Assembly: GCF_901709675.1 (NCBI RefSeq) | Contig: NC_051089.1 | Coordinates: forward strand, 11,085,976 to 11,149,975 | Length of the DNA: 64,000 nucleotides | Direction: 5' to 3' | DNA from: Syngnathus acus | Lineage: Eukaryota > Chordata > Actinopteri > Syngnathiformes > Syngnathidae | Shown: in pieces, positions 12,725 through 27,480 of the stretch | Layout of the letters: each line of letters starts with the position of its first letter | How positions within the stretch are numbered: position 1 is the stretch's first letter | Program-made: the position numbers and the translations under genes | The notes under the pieces: model-generated | The model's input: only the letters and a program-made list of their open reading frames with translations | Told to the model about the DNA's origin: nothing | Database searches by the model: none

Positions 12725-13135
12725 TGGGAGCCTTGTATCGTGGCAGCGACAATCAGCTCCACGCGTTCCACAACACCATGGATGTTCTGCTGCACTTGGA
12801 AAAAGACAAGCGTCTGTCTGCTTGCCTGCAATACTTTTTAAGACCCCTTTATTAGTTCCTGAGGACTCTATTGTAAATGTTAAACTTTTGGCCCTTCCCT
12901 CACCCCAACACTGAGCAGTTACAAATGTTGATGTACAGTTGTGCCTGCTAAGCTGAGCACTTCATTGCTTGTATGTTTTGTGAAATCGGTTTCTGGTTTG
13001 TTTTCTTTTAGAAATGGTTAACTGGAGGGTATGTACAGTCTGTTTTTTCTGTATATATAAACTGGAACATTTATTTTATGAAATGTAATGCAATTTTATT
13101 ACTAGTGTGAATTAAAGATTCTTAAATGTTCATAG
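12725..13135 (+). other. lmo1: lmo1 3' UTR with ATTAAA poly(A) signal
   Basis: The sequence after the lmo1 stop is AT-rich and ends in a likely poly(A) signal ATTAAA at 13111-13116, followed about 20 nt later by a GTGAGTTTTTTTCC GT/T-rich downstream element. This predicts a compact 3' UTR of about 0.4 kb. No other AATAAA or ATTAAA occurs earlier in the segment. Confidence 0.6.
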
Positions 13136-16100
13136 TGAGTTTTTTTCCTCTTGTACTAAAACCAAAGTTGTTGGAGAGGGAGCCCATCACTTGATTAAAA
13201 AAAAAAAAAAATGTAATCGTGTCTCCAAAACGGCAATGGTGTAAAAAGGCCTTGCAAGAGAAATTATATTTGAAGTACTTCTTGAAATCATGATGCAACA
13301 AAAGGTGTTTTGTTACATTTTACAGAGCTCTGATGGAATTAGATAAACTGTTGAAAATGAACAAATATTTTATTTGGAATAAAAGAATGCTTCTCCAAAC
13401 CGTGTTGTTTTGTTGAAAAGGGTAACTGAGCTGCTCTCAGTGATTCATGCATTACTAAATGCCACCCGATAATGAAGATGACTCGGCCTGGAAATAAAAT
13501 ACCAAAAGAAATGTATTCGACACAGGAAAAAAAGTTTAAAATTAAAACTTTTTTGTATTTCATTCAATTTATGAGATAATGCTGATACCAGTAAAACAGT
13601 ACAATGAAGTCGACACACTCCCATTTACCCATCCATCGATTTTCTTGCTTGTTTTCATAAGGGTCAAAAATGGGCTGTATCTGACTTTGAGCATTTGAGA
13701 GTAACAACCTTTCTAACCGTCTAGCCACTTATATGCAGCCTGTAACAAAATGTATTTCAGTTATGTGGTGTCTCACTGTGAACCCAAGAGGCCACTATGA
13801 GAAAGATGGACAAGCAGTAGACAGACAAAGAAGAAATAATAGAAGAAGAATGGAAATGGGAAACGGCTACAGCAGCTTTGTAGCAAAAGTGGCGTGACAG
13901 GGCCAAACGGTGCGGAGTGCGACCGGAGATGGCGTCCAAGAAACTTGGTGCTTGCCAAATGATCCAACACCACAACTCACAGGGTGACAACCTCCCTTGC
14001 TGCACAAGCAGAGTTCCTCCATTTTGCAGCTTATAAATTGCAGTCGACTAATCAAATTTTGGCAACCATGTTTACCTTTATATTGGAAATATTTTTGTGA
14101 GTTAAATAACAATCACAAAAAAAAATCATGATACAGTGTGATAGGACTTTGCACTCATTATAATGAGAGTCCATGTATGTTCACTTCCATGACGCATGGA
14201 TGATCAGATAATGTCAAAAACGTATTGATTTACTGACATCCATTTGCTGCGATTGACTGGTGAGCTGTCCAAATGACAAATTATCTAGGACCAAACTGAG
14301 GTCATTCATAAACATAAAACAGAACTATTATGGCAAGTATCATCATTTATGTGTGAAGTGGGACAGCAATACTGCATGTGCTAAAAATATGAGAATTTTT
14401 TGATGAGCTTATTCATTACAATTCAGTATTTCTAAAACATACAGATTATTTGATCGATATTTGTGTCATTTTAAAGGCACTGTCTTGTAAATGTCACATT
14501 TCACCCAAGTGGGACTTATCTGCCAGCATGCCGCAAAACAGCAATATAATTTGCTCACACATAAATCAAAGGTGTAAAGAACATTAATTAGAAATGCATT
14601 AAAAATTCAGACCCACCAGCAGGTGTTAAAATAAAGGATTAGGAAGACATCCATTATCCCACATAAGAGAACATTTTAATTGCAATCTGTGGATTGATTT
14701 ACAGGGGGAAAACAATCAAGAGCCACGCAATGAGGCTAATTGCACATTTTCTGGAGGGAGAAAAAAATAATGAGGAAACAGCGCAACTCTGTTTCCAGCA
14801 ATGAATTCACACTCATTTTATGTGTATTTTTTTAACAACAAAAAAACCAGTGCATAAGGGCTACAGTAAAAAGATAAAATTTTGAGAAAAATGCTGTAAA
14901 AACCACAAGTATAAAGTCTGACAGCTCACAAAATAAGTGATTTTTTTTATTATTTGTGAAAATTAAACTCAAGTATAACTTCACGAGATCGTGGCACTTT
15001 ATTATCTTTGAAAATATTAACTTTTTATTTGAATAAGAAAAGTGTGGTTTTATTCTCCTTAAGTACACCTTTTTATCCTAAAAAAACACATTTCCTTGAC
15101 TCATCGACTTTTATCTCGTAATATAACAGCATTTTTATTTTTATTAATTAATTAATTTATTTATTTTTGGCGTGGCCTCAATACTCCTTTGAAGATTTGA
15201 CATTATGGCAAAATAGAGTGTTTTTGTGACATTTTCAGCTCAGTATGACCACCATTTTTTTTTTTTTTTTTTTGAGTGCATCGCTGCTGGGGTTTGTACA
15301 TGCAGACAAAGCATGCGCAAGCCCAGTGATGTTCATGTTACTGCTGGTCTTGCTGTTGTAATTCCATATTTATGCTCAATCCATGTGAAATGTTGCATTC
15401 ACAGAAATGCATAAAATTACACATTTGAATGAGGATTAAAAGAAAGCGATCCGATATGGACTTTGCGAGTGAGACTCAGGCTAAAAAATTCTTTTTTTTT
15501 TTTTTTATTGTTTCTTATGGTGCAGATGTTCTTAAGCGTGACATGTTGCACTTTTAAAGTTTGTTTTAAAAGCAAACTTCTGTGTTCTTGATGATTGCAT
15601 TATGGCAGCAGCTTAATGAGCCGGGCTTGTGTCATATGTTGCACACAAGGGGGGTTATAAAAAAAAAAAAATAAGCCCATCCCTGTTGCTCATTATCGGC
15701 CTCGATTCACGTGACGTTTAATCTCTCTTGACAGACATTCCTGGTGACATGGGGACAGATGTCAGGTGTGTGCGCTCATACTAGATGCACCAATAATAAG
15801 AAGGAATCTTCCTGTGCCTTTGAGGTTATAGACAAACTGAATTAATAGTTAAGATTTTTTTGTAAGGTTTTGTTGTTGTTGAAGAAAGGCAGTTTGCATC
15901 TTAAAGAGTCCTCGTTCATCATATATTTAATCTTTTGTCATCTCTTATTGACTGAAATTTATTTTGTTATTTTCCTCCAACATAGTCTGTTTTGGATAAC
16001 AAATCTATTGAATATAAATCATCCCATCAATTATGAAAATATGTCCCACTTAAAATGTGAAATCATCCAGTGGATTTGAAAATTATACTGATCCTTGCCA

Positions 16101-19100
16101 GTAACTGGTGTGCTCTTCGACAGGTCACGATTGAGGGAGCATGTTTTTTGCTAAATCCAATACAAGTAATTCAATCTGAATACCGTGCTCATAACTGAAC
16201 GCTTAGAAGACAATACAAAGCAAAATAAAGTTGATCAAGTTGCCAAGCAACGTAATCCACATGGGGACACGATCAAATACAAAAAAAATGTAACTCACAA
16301 CCTATTATTATGACTGTATTGTTTGTGATCGGCGCTTCAACTCCAATTGCCATCTGCATGTCGAAATGTTTCTTACAGGTCAGGAAAACAGTCAGCCGGC
16401 GCTGATCCTTTTTTTCCTTAATGTCGACATTCGGCCGTTGTTGTAATGTACTCGGGACACATATGGGTGGCTCTCGAGAAGTGTGGTCCAAAAGTGTGAC
16501 ATGGGAGCCGAAAAATAATCTCGTCAACATAACATATGCTTAAAATCCAACCTTCCTGCAGCATGAGATAAATAAATGAATATAAATCACTCATCCCTTT
16601 GTTTGCAAGAGGTCGTTGAATATCATGGGCTACCTGGTGTCTCATGGAGACAAAACACTGAGCACTCAGTACCAAATTATTTTTGAAATGCTCACATCTT
16701 CATTCTAAGAGTCCAATTGATGTTACAGTGATACCAAATGGGCCAGCTTGATGCGCAAGCAAGAGTGGAGGGCAATTAGTTGTATGTGGCTGTGATCAAC
16801 ATTGTTTTCACCACACAAGTGTAAGGAATTTACAGAGCAACATCCTGAATTGTTGCTGACCGTGTTTTGTCTCACAGGTAAACATCATGAATTTAGAGCA
16901 GGGCTGTACACGCCTCATGCATATTGTGCGTCCAAAAGCCAGTGCTGGGCAAGGCATATGAAGCGGAAATCACCGGCGATGGATGCATGAACTTGCCCTG
17001 AAAGAGGGTTGCTTACTCTGTGATCTCATTCTTAAATGAAACCAATTTGCCTAGAAATTGGTTCTAAGGCCTAATGCTGAACTCTGTACACCAGCTCAAC
17101 CACACACACACACGCACACACGCACGCACGCCCTCACACACACTCACTTTCACAGTCACACTGCTTCCAACCCTTCAAATCATGTTTGACTTTGAAGTGC
17201 TAATTTTGGAAGTTTAGCCAATTTTTATTTGCTGCTTTGAAATGTATCCCCTAAGCTGCTGCACCAGCAATGAAATATACAGACCTTTACAATGAGGGAT
17301 AAGTGACCAAAATGAGAAGCGCATGGTTTTCTTCTCTGACATTATATAACTGTGAAAATTCCCCACATAGCATTTTCCCCTGTGCCATCACCGCCTGATT
17401 TCATATTCCAAAATGGTATGCAGACTTTTTAACTCGCTCATCCCTCAATGCCTCCCTTGTTGGGGCCAATTTTGGTGCATACAAAAATGCAATTGAAAGC
17501 ACTGCTGTGTTCCATCAGTTTGGGAACAAAAATGTTACAATGTTAGGTTGAAACATCTTTTAGATGACAAAGGCATTGTTATGTCTAATATTGCTCCAGA
17601 TGCTGACAGTATTCAGGCAGCAAGTTACATGGTGACGTTCAAAGCGTAGACATATTGATCACATATAACTGCCGCAGACCCCAAATGATTCCATTGCATC
17701 AGGTCAGATTACTCATTAAACTGTCTGTGACTGCCATTTGAGCTCTATTGGACAAACAGCAGACAGGAGGAGGTCTTGGAGTTCAATCATTTCCATGGTG
17801 TGTTTATTTTTTCGATGGAAAACTACCACCATCAAAAATCTGTATTTGCGATCAAGTAAATATTAAGATGCGAAACTGTTAACACAATGAGCCAGTCACA
17901 ACTTGGAATAAGAGGACACTGGAAGTGTGTTACTTGTGTCCAGCCTACTGGGTAATTTTGTTTTGGTTGCTGTCATTGGAGAAAAGTAGGATGCTAGAAG
18001 CAGAAGCAAGGTGTTCAGTGGTTTGGGCTAAATTAGAAGGCTTCATTGGCTCATTTGAGAACCTGTCGCCCCACATTACACAGAGCGAATTTGGTGTGTG
18101 AGAACCACCTGGAGCGATAAGCCTGAATTTTAAGCAGGACACTTGAACTTCTCCTTTAAATGCAGTTTTCTTTTTCTTGGAAGTTGGTGGCTCTTCCGTC
18201 GCATCATCTGGCGTTTTACCGTATCACAAAGTAGCACTCTAAAGATGTTTATATTTTTTGCTTGGGGGCTTAAATTTTTTTTCTTACATTACATTTTTTA
18301 TATTATTACTGAGACGAGCAGTTTGACATGTGTATAGAGGCACAGCTGATTTCCAAAATCATGTTTTTACTCTATGATGCTCAATTCCGTTTCTCATGAG
18401 GGTTGCAGAGTTTGTCAATCAGCTCCCACCTATTCTCAGGTTAGTCAGGTTTGCCCTCATTTTTGTAGGTGTAAATCTTTAAGAAATCAGGCCCTTTGTG
18501 AGGGAAAAGTCCCTTTTGTTCGGAAGAAATTCAGGCTGCGCGTATATCTGCTTGGACTCGGTTTCTAAAAAGAGATGCAGTGTATCGTGGGATGTGTTTG
18601 TTTGGGTGGTTATTATTATCTGTATAATGGTTGATATTGTTAGCGCAGCAACATTCACACAGTTAAATTGATCTGATTGGCCCCTCTGCAAGCAGGCCAG
18701 CTAATAACACCGTAAGAGAAAAGCTCTGGGGAGAAGAGATTTGAAATGTGGGCCCCTTCACTTCGACGCTTTAGCACAGTCCTGCTCGGCTTGGCAATAA
18801 ATTGCTTTGGTAATCAGCTTTTTTCAAAAGCTTATTTACAGCTTATTTTGTGTTTATTGCAGTCACCGATGAAATATAAAATTGAACTTCATTAATTTTC
18901 ATCCTTTGGTGCAAATAGGTGAGCACATTATTCTTATGTGCTGACGATCTCAAAAGGACACGTAGTTATAGCAGATTTTTTTTCTCTCTTTCCTTGCTGC
19001 CACTTTGTCGCTCATGGCATCTTGTGATTTTATAGACTGTGTATTGAGGTCATACCAACAATGAAACAAAATCATAGCAGTCTTTTTAATTCTAGCAAAT

Positions 19101-22100
19101 CCACTTCTGCCCTGAACGATAAGAAATCGGTGACGAATTGGAAAACAAGTCTGCCATTACAGAGACGATAATGGTCCGTTTTCGTAGTGATACGACAATA
19201 TGTGGCTAAAGGTATTGGAATTCATTTTATAATTGGATTGTGCAGGTGAAACATCCAAATTTAGTTATTCAGATCCAACGGATTTAAAAGTTTTGTCATG
19301 GGGCCGGTATAATTAGGATTAACTACAGGAGGTTTATTGACTGAATTGGGCTGCTGGGAGGGTTGTGTGGTCACCTGAGTCCAATTCTGTTTCAAATTTT
19401 GTAAAATTGGCCAAGTAGTGAATCAGTACGGTTAAAAGCATCTTGCCTTATATCCGCTGGTGGGTACCATAAGCACTACAAGAGTTGGCACATTATACTG
19501 GATGACCCAAAATCTTGGAATCCCTTTCCCCCTCAACTAAAATGGTACAGGCTAGCAAAATCCCACAAAAGCAGTTGAAAATGTGGGCACAGGCAGGATA
19601 AAGCGGCTTCCTGGACGACTTTGACATTTGTCAAGGACCAGCGGAACCAAAGAAGGAAAGGTCTTGTGCCAGAGTTCAAGATTCTGCTCTTAAGCCAAAA
19701 CAATAGGCAGTGGAAAAGACTTTATGCAGCAATCCAAGTATGCATTATGTTTTGTTGGTGTTTTTGTTATTATTACTTAAAAAGTCTAAGAACACTTCTC
19801 TTGTTTATTAGCAACACAATGAAACAACAAATACAAATACAGCACTCTGGTTAAAGAAATGTATTTTATCTTTTTGGGACAAAACATATGGTATTCATCA
19901 ATTTACGCTGCGTTGCCAGCAAACAAACAGATTGACAAAAACTGGGCACTTTTGGGCGGTGGTCTGTTTTAACTGTGTCTTGTTCCACTTTTTTTCCCCC
20001 ATTTTTGGGGGCTTTTGATTGAAACAAACTGATGTGTCTCCGGCATTAATGAGGATGTATGTGCTCATTCGTACTGTATGTATGCTGAGTCAATCTAATA
20101 TAAAGTTTAAAAGAAAACACAAGAAAAGCATAGTTCAAATCAGTTACATTAAAGTGGGTCCAAAGCTGGGACTAGTCACAGCAAGCAATTATTCTGGTGG
20201 CAAATTATCTCTGTTGCAGTGTTATACTTTTTGCTTGCAAGTGAAGGTTGCCTCATATATGATGAATTAATTGCGGCAGCTTGCCATCTGTGTTTTAGCA
20301 AATTCAATAGCTCACAAAGTGGGATGCTCTGTTTGATGTGAACCTTTGTCTTTATATTTCTACCTTGATGAAGCACAATACTATACAGCACGCCCTCCAG
20401 CCATCCATTTCAAAGTCTCTTTTAATTTGGGACCAAAGGATACAAAGGCATTTGGGTTACCTTCAAATGTTGCCCATTTCCAGTAGTCAAGGGGATGTCT
20501 CTCTCTCTCTCTCCCCCCCTCTTCTTCTCTCTCTTCCTCTCTCTCTCACTCACTCATTCTTTTCTCTTTCACACAAGGCTGGGCCAGTAAGCAAGCATCA
20601 AGCTTTCAGATAAAAATTGATTCCAGTAATTTCTCACCTGAGATCCATCACAGTGAAAGGCTTTAAAAGGTCACACGTGTAATAAGTTCCTATGGCCGCG
20701 GTCCTTCAAATAATAGGCCTTTAGTCTGCCATGGAAGGCTGGTATATAGAAATAATGGAGTAGTCTGTGGACCATTCATTTCATTGGTGTGACTCTGTGA
20801 CAGCGCAAGGCCTGCTGGGCTCAAAGAGGTTGTTCGGGATTTTTTGTGCCGGAGGGAAAATGGTTTGTTTCGCAAAAGCACGTGCCTCCAACTTTGCAAC
20901 GGCGCGGCAGACCAGACACTCTTCTGGCCTCCATCACATAGTGTCCACATCTCAAATTGGAAAGTGGAAAGAACACGACATGACAGAAATGGATGCCTGA
21001 AAGCAGTGATTAAATTAAAAGCCTTCTTGGTATTTTAGATTAACTTGTAGTCCTGACTTGGAGGCCATCAAGGATTTATATCCGAGTCTAACAGGAAGGA
21101 GACGGTTGAGTGGCAAAAAAGGTTCTGGCTTCTGCATTCATAGTCCTTGCCATCATATGCGCCGTTGTGTTGCATATCATATCTTAAACGAAGTGAATGT
21201 GTTGTGTCGGAATGGATTTGAATGATTGGAGAAATTTGGAAGAAATAGAATGGTGAAAATTGACTGTAAAAATAATAGCACTGATGGTTTTTAATGTTGA
21301 CTAACATCCAGTATCTGCAAATGCTCTCCAGCAAAATACTACATCTGACATTTTTTGGGAGGGGCAGTCTATATTTGTACAATCCTAAAAGACTTCGCAA
21401 TGGCTTCACATATCCTACTTCGAGAAGCTGACAGTTGTCTAATTAATACGGAAAAGGTCTTTTAGATCCAGCACTAATACACGATGAAACAAAGTAATTA
21501 ATTCTGCTGAGCATTTGAAATATAATCTCTTCATATTGCATTTCTGTGAGACCTCATCTTACACGTATGTACTTCATCCTTTGAGACAACCACATCCTTC
21601 TTTTATCTCTCTCGCCAACTTTAGCGTCTCTTGTTCTCTCTCCTATCTACACATCAATGTATTCTTCCTTATTTGAACACAAAAGAGCAATCTCCCATCA
21701 GAATGCGTATCACCGGGATGAGCAGCTTCATATAATCACTCCATCGGTGATAAAGCCAAGAAGATGAAATTATCCCTCTCAGGTTTTAAATAGAGTCAAG
21801 GCCACTTGTATTTCTTTTGCGCCCATTCACAACAAGCAGGAAGTGTCCTGCCGTCACGCCATGATCTTTTCCACTTTTGTTCACGGAATGTATTGCCTCG
21901 TTTTGTCATGATAGTCATGATATAACGTTCACTGGGCCCCGGACCGAAAAAGGATGAGTTCCCATCATCTTACATCATCCCCTGTGAAGCGGGAAGTATC
22001 CTGCAAACATCAACTGATAACCCAACACAAACAACGAGCTCAAACATTTTTTACTTTGATTGCAGACTTACAATTCACTGGTTCCCCCGACACAAAATAG

Positions 22101-22936
22101 AAAACAACGGTTGTGTCTTGGTCATCATCCAAGAACCAGGAGGTATGTAGTCTGCTAACATATACATAGGTCAACACAAGAAGAGACATTGTTTGTTTGT
22201 TCAATAAATCTAACAAGATGTATATGAGACAAAGTAATTTTATTTATTCACGGTTATTCATTAAAATATATTCTGAAGTATATTGTGGTGGCAATCAGAC
22301 AGTTGCTGGATAATTCAAATTGAAATTAGTGGCAAATATTTGATTAAATAAATGAAAAACCACAACAACTGCACAAATTTGTCAATACCTACATTTTAAA
22401 ATGTAGCAGTGAACATAAACTACAATGATGGCATGTATACCACTTTTTGCTTTTCCATCAATTGTAGTGCAATATTGTGTTTCTCAACTCCTTACCGTCT
22501 TTCTTCAAACATCACAATCCGTGTGATGCCATTGTGCAGGGTCTAACTGAGAGACTGACTGCACTTATGCATTATTCACTTACCTAAGTACCAACCACAT
22601 ATTATTGAGACAAGATCTTAAAAACTCATTTACTGCCAGCCCACCCTGTTAAAATGGATGTTTGACTTTTCAAGCTGCCAAAGGCAGAGAATGTGTGTTA
22701 ATCGTTTTAGTTACATTCCACTGTTCCTGGTAAGAATACTCAAATACCAAAGTATTGATATTTTTATTTGGGAACAAAATTTAGAGCATAAATATGTGAC
22801 ATCTGAGGTTTTTGCACATCACTACCTACAATGCTAAAGCTTTTCACCTTTGTCAGAATGCGGATTTATTTGACAAATTTGCAGTTTAAATCTCATTCCC
22901 GCATCACAGTGTAAGTCACCAGTTACGTCATGCTCA

Positions 22937-23252
22937 GCCAGCTCAGTGGCCTAGTGGTAGAGTGTCCGCCCTGAGACTGGAAGGTTGTGGGTTCAAACCC
23001 CGGCCGGGTCATACCAAAGACTATAAAAATGGGACCCATTGCCTCCCTGCTTGGCACTCAGCATTAAGGGTTGGAATTGGGGGGCTAGATCACCAACTGA
23101 TTCCCGAGCGCGGCACCGCTGCTGCTCACTGCTCCCCTCTCCCCCAGGGGATGGATTAAAATCACATGGGGATGGGTTAAATGCAGAGGACAAATTTCAC
23201 CACACCCAGGTGTGTGTGTGACGATCATTGGGACTTTAATCTTTAATCTTTA
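22937..23252 (+). mobile_element. tRNA-derived SINE
   Basis: The head is tRNA-like: an A-box-like TGGCCTAGTGGTAGAGTG and a B-box GGTTCAAACCCC about 35 nt later. A tRNA-unrelated body follows, with boxes such as GGACAAATTTCACCACACCC. The element ends in a short tandem tail (three TTTAATC-like units, near 23230-23252). This is the usual build of a teleost tRNA SINE. Both flanks carry a GTCAT-containing stretch, but I cannot define a clean target-site duplication. It is a retroposed copy, not a functional tRNA gene. Confidence 0.85.
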
Positions 23253-25203
23253 ATGATATGCGTCATCCTCCAGAAGTGTATTCCTTCTAACATACAGAAA
23301 AACAAATACAAATGGCCCGGTTGCAATTTTGCTTTCACTTTGATGAATAAATGAAATCAAAGTGTGCCATTCAGCTCCTCAAGCGGGACTTTACCTACAC
23401 ACATATGACTAGACCAAGAACATTTGCGCGTCACAAACAATTAGACTGCACCCCCCACCCACCCAACATCCCCTTTTTATATCAAGCCTACGCACTTGCC
23501 ACCCATCAGAGAAGCTCTTTACACACAACATGACAGATTTAGAAATATGACTTAAAGCAGAACAGATGGCTCTTAAAAGTAAAACACAGTAATTCAATCT
23601 GGCTAATGGGAGGAAAGCCACAAACGGCTCCATTCTCATTTCTTTGACTGAGAAACTCGCCTGAATTGCTTCTCGGGCATTGATGTTCAACCTCTCCATG
23701 TTAGTGTGTCTCTGTGTTCCCCATGCATATTATAAGACATTTAAAAGGAAAACAGTGTATATTTACAGGGCATGTTTCGCCATGTGTGCAGACAGGAGCT
23801 ATTAATGCCAAGACAGGGTGGGGAATGTATTGTAATTGATTGTTGCAGGAGCCATCAGGCCATCTCCAGAACTCCATTTGGCGCCTTGAAGCTCCGTGAA
23901 AAGAAGGCTCTAAGTGGCACACCTTCACTTGGACATGCAGTTTGCTCAACGATTGCCTTACAATCTTTGAGCTCTGTTCTGCATTTGTTCTTCATAACGG
24001 GGAGGACACTCCATTTGCCGGCCATATGGGTATGCTCTTTGTCTCCATCAAGGCATGTCAGTTACAGGAAAATGAGATCCATATTCCCCACGTCTAAATG
24101 CGGTAATAAAAAAATGATGTCGTTAAAAGCTGTGTTTTTGAAAGGTTTGGCTCGCAAAATGTATAATGGTTGGTTTAGATTGGAATAATACAGGAAGTTT
24201 ATTTGGGGGGGAAAGAGTGAACATCATCCTTTCAAATTGTCGTCATTGTTTCAGATTGTCGTCAGACTGCCGAGTCTGGAGCTGATTTGATTTCACTCCC
24301 TTTCTGTATATTTATGTTACCAGCTTCAATTACCGGTCGCTTCAGCTTGTAGGATTTGTCTAATTGCTCAGTGGATCAAGATGTGTCGCTCCACTTCATG
24401 AATAGTTCAACTGTGGGTGCATTATGACAGAATTGACTACTAAACCCTTCTACGGCATCAGTGTCGATTACAAATATCCAAGGTTTAATATCAATCCTCT
24501 GTGTGTAGGCGTTGGAAAAGGAGAACATTGGTTGTATTGCTGAGATTTGTGTCGTCAGTCTTTGGGAAGAGATGTATGAACCGAGCGGACCAAGCGAACA
24601 AACTTTCTGGCCTCATAGTTGACAGCTTTTATTAGCCTAACGCACTTTGTGATGTATGGCACAATAACCTAACCTATGTCTGTAGGGCCTTCCTCTTAAT
24701 ATTGGCTGGCGAGTGGATCAGGCGAAATTATTGTAATGAGACCAAATTTCCATACAACGGAGAAATGGGTTCATTACTCCAAGTTATACTGGTGAATTCA
24801 TCACAAGGGATTGATGCTTATAAGATTGCTTTTGGTTTCATGTGGTGAAGAGTAAAAGAAGAGCCAGTGGTATCGTGAAAAATAGAATAAAAAGGGCTAC
24901 TGCTGCGAACAAAATGACATGCTAAAGACTACATAGAACATTTTGTATTGTAAGTCAAAATAAGGCAAACGTTTATTTGAATGTACGGTGAGCTTTTACT
25001 GATTGCCAAACATACAAACGTATTTTCTTGGTAAATGCCTTTTTGATTTATCCTTCTATCCCTTTTCTACACTGATTATCCAGTTTATGGCCATGGGGAG
25101 CTTTAGCCCATTCCTGCTGAATGGTCACAGAACACCTTTTGATTCATGGTAATAATACACGGATAATAATTAAATGATTCATTTTCCTTTGATTTTTTCC
25201 TTT

Positions 25204-25400
25204 GTCAACAGTGGATTATAAAAAAGTCTTCACACCCTTATTTAAATATCAGGCTTTAGTGATGTAAATCAATAGGACCATGATCATAAAAAACTCAAGA
25301 CATTTTCTAAACCAGAAACCAAAAATACACTTAGGGACACATATAACCAGTTCAGATTCAATTTTGCTGCTGTCAAAATAATTGCTAGTTGCAGCTTTGT
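25204..25400. mobile_element. DNA transposon remnant (AGTCT-CACACCC family)
   Basis: It begins CAGTGGATTATAAAAAAGTC followed by TTCACACCC, the same terminal motif as the elements at 5805, 49424 and 52847. The inner part is degenerate, and the right side runs into the MITE at 25404. A matching right end is not apparent, so this is a truncated copy. Confidence 0.45.
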
Positions 25401-25403
25401 AAG

Positions 25404-25578
25404 TACCGTAATTTTCGGACTATAAGTCGCGGGTTTTTTTCATAGTTTGGGTGGGGGGGGCGACTTATACTCAGGAGCGATTTATATACATATATATGGG
25501 TTTTTTTCACTTTTTTGGGCATTTTATGGCTGGTGCGACTTATACTCCGGTGCGACTTATAGTCCGAAAACTACGGTA
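25404..25578. mobile_element. MITE with about 25-bp inverted repeats and TA duplication
   Basis: The left end TACCGTAATTTTCGGACTAT and the right end ATAGTCCGAAAACTACGGTA are near-perfect inverted repeats, bordered by TA as in Tc1/mariner-type insertions. The roughly 120-bp centre repeats GCGACTTATA-type words on both sides (near 25460, 25535 and 25551), so the unit can fold on itself. No coding capacity. The near-intact termini suggest relatively recent mobility. Confidence 0.8.
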
Positions 25579-27334
25579 GTATTAAAAATCTGTACACGTG
25601 TTGTTCTGCAATAAGGTTGACTCTTTAATGCGAGCCTGTTCAGTCATGGAAACAATCATTAAGACCTTGAAAAGTAAATTCAAACTGAATATTGAATGGA
25701 TGTTGTCATTATAAATTTGGCTTGATAACAATAACTCTCCTTTGACACAGGGGTCATTACGGGGGTGTATGTTTGCAGTCTGGCCTTCAGGGAAATGGAA
25801 AAAAAATGTGACTCATCAAGGTTGCCGATCCCTGCTCGAGTGTCACCGAATCAACCCCTCATTCTCACTGTGTAACATGTTATTGAATGTATGATTTTTA
25901 AAAAGAAAGAAAAGTGAGGAAAATCAAGGAAGTACGTGCAAATGAGCGAGAAATGGTTTTCTACGTAGTAGCAGAATGTGAGACTGGCGACAATGACACT
26001 TTGGAGTGTTGTCTTCTGCAGCGCAAATCCTAAGTACTGAGTACGAAAGTATCACACCAAGGTTGGCGGTGGCTGGCTGTGCTTTCCAGCTGTCCACTGA
26101 GGACTGCTTCAGTGCATCCTTTAAATCAGCTGATTATGCAATCTATCAACACCAGCTGTCTGCGTCCAGTTAAACCTTTGTCAAACCCCGAATGCAATGC
26201 AGCCTGCACTAACCCGCGTAATTGCACATTTGTAATCCAACACCGCAGCTTTATTTGCTTGCATTTCCATTACGGAGACGAGCAATATTGTCCACTTGTG
26301 TCATTATATTTTATAATTTGTGCACTCCGGTATCCAACAGACTGTCTATTTCGAAGTCACATCAAACTAAAGGAAGAAATTAGGCATTTCAATTTTTTTT
26401 CCTCGTCACCAAGGCACAAACAGGATGCTGGCAGCTACAAAGATTCAATTATAAAAAAGTACAAAAAATAATTAGAAAAAAAATAATAGCACTTGAAAAA
26501 AAAATTGCCCCTCCAGGAATTGTGCACAACAATAAATCCGTTAATTAGCTCATTAATATTCAATTGGGGTCAGTGGACTTAATGGAACCTTTTTCATGGG
26601 CCAAGGAAATGTTTAACACTCAGTTTCTCCTTTGCCTGTTCTCATTATCAAGTATGCACAGGCAGGCCTTATCAGCGCACCAGATGGTGAGGAACAATGC
26701 AGCACCATTATCGTCTTACAGCAGCGTGTGTGCCTTGTAGCCGCTGTGTGCCTGGGACAGTGAAGTATAGATACTGAGGCATTTAGTGTAATTGATATGT
26801 GCTATATATTGTATTGTTTAGGCCGGTTTGTTTGCTCTGCTGGTATTCAAGGCAAGAGGAGAGGCAGAGATTGATTTTCACCGCAGCTATTTCGGCTCTC
26901 ACCACAGGTCACAGATAACTTGTCAACGCAGGTTTTGGGGGACGGTGTTAAATGCATCAAGGCTAAACTCTCCCTGGCGTCGGTGGGGGCGGGTGGGGGG
27001 TCAGTTTCATCTCTGCAAATGAACCTCTTGTTGCTCTTAGCTTGTGCTGTGAGACAGATGTTTTATTCAACAAGTATGTGCGATGGAGGGATGTCCAAGC
27101 AAAGCCTTTTTGAGTCTCTGCTCTGTCGGCTTCCTTGTACAAAAACAAATAGAAGACGGTGTTCGTCTCAAACCATACTGGTCTTGTTTGCCTTTGCTAT
27201 GTTTAAACAAAAGGTAGAAAAATCCAGCATGATGCTCCTATGCTAACATTTATTTTAAATTTATGTCTCATCCAAAATAACAACATGAAATATAGTGCGT
27301 GTATATACTACTTATTGTACATACAAACACAGAA

Positions 27335-27480
27335 CAAGATCTCTAACATCCAGAGGACCAGAAAAATAATCTATCATGGCAATCTGTGAAGCTTTGGTGT
27401 CGATGAAAGCAATGCGGGAAAATGATGGAGGCCACACAAAATTGTGGGACTTCAGGCCCAATTTGGACAGTTTAGCTCAA
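27335..27480 (+). mobile_element. Tc1-like transposase 3' remnant
   Basis: The fragments ATCTCTAACATCCAG, AATCTGTGAAGCTTTGGTG, AATGATGGAGGCCACACAAA and GGCCCAATTTGGACA occur in the order found at the 3' end of a widespread fish Tc1-like transposase and its terminal region. Frame and stop are lost. The stretch is a decayed fragment with no visible second terminus. Confidence 0.55.

Noticed and set aside
22937-23020. A functional tRNA gene
   Set aside because: A- and B-box promoters are present, but there is no complete cloverleaf, and a SINE body and tail follow.
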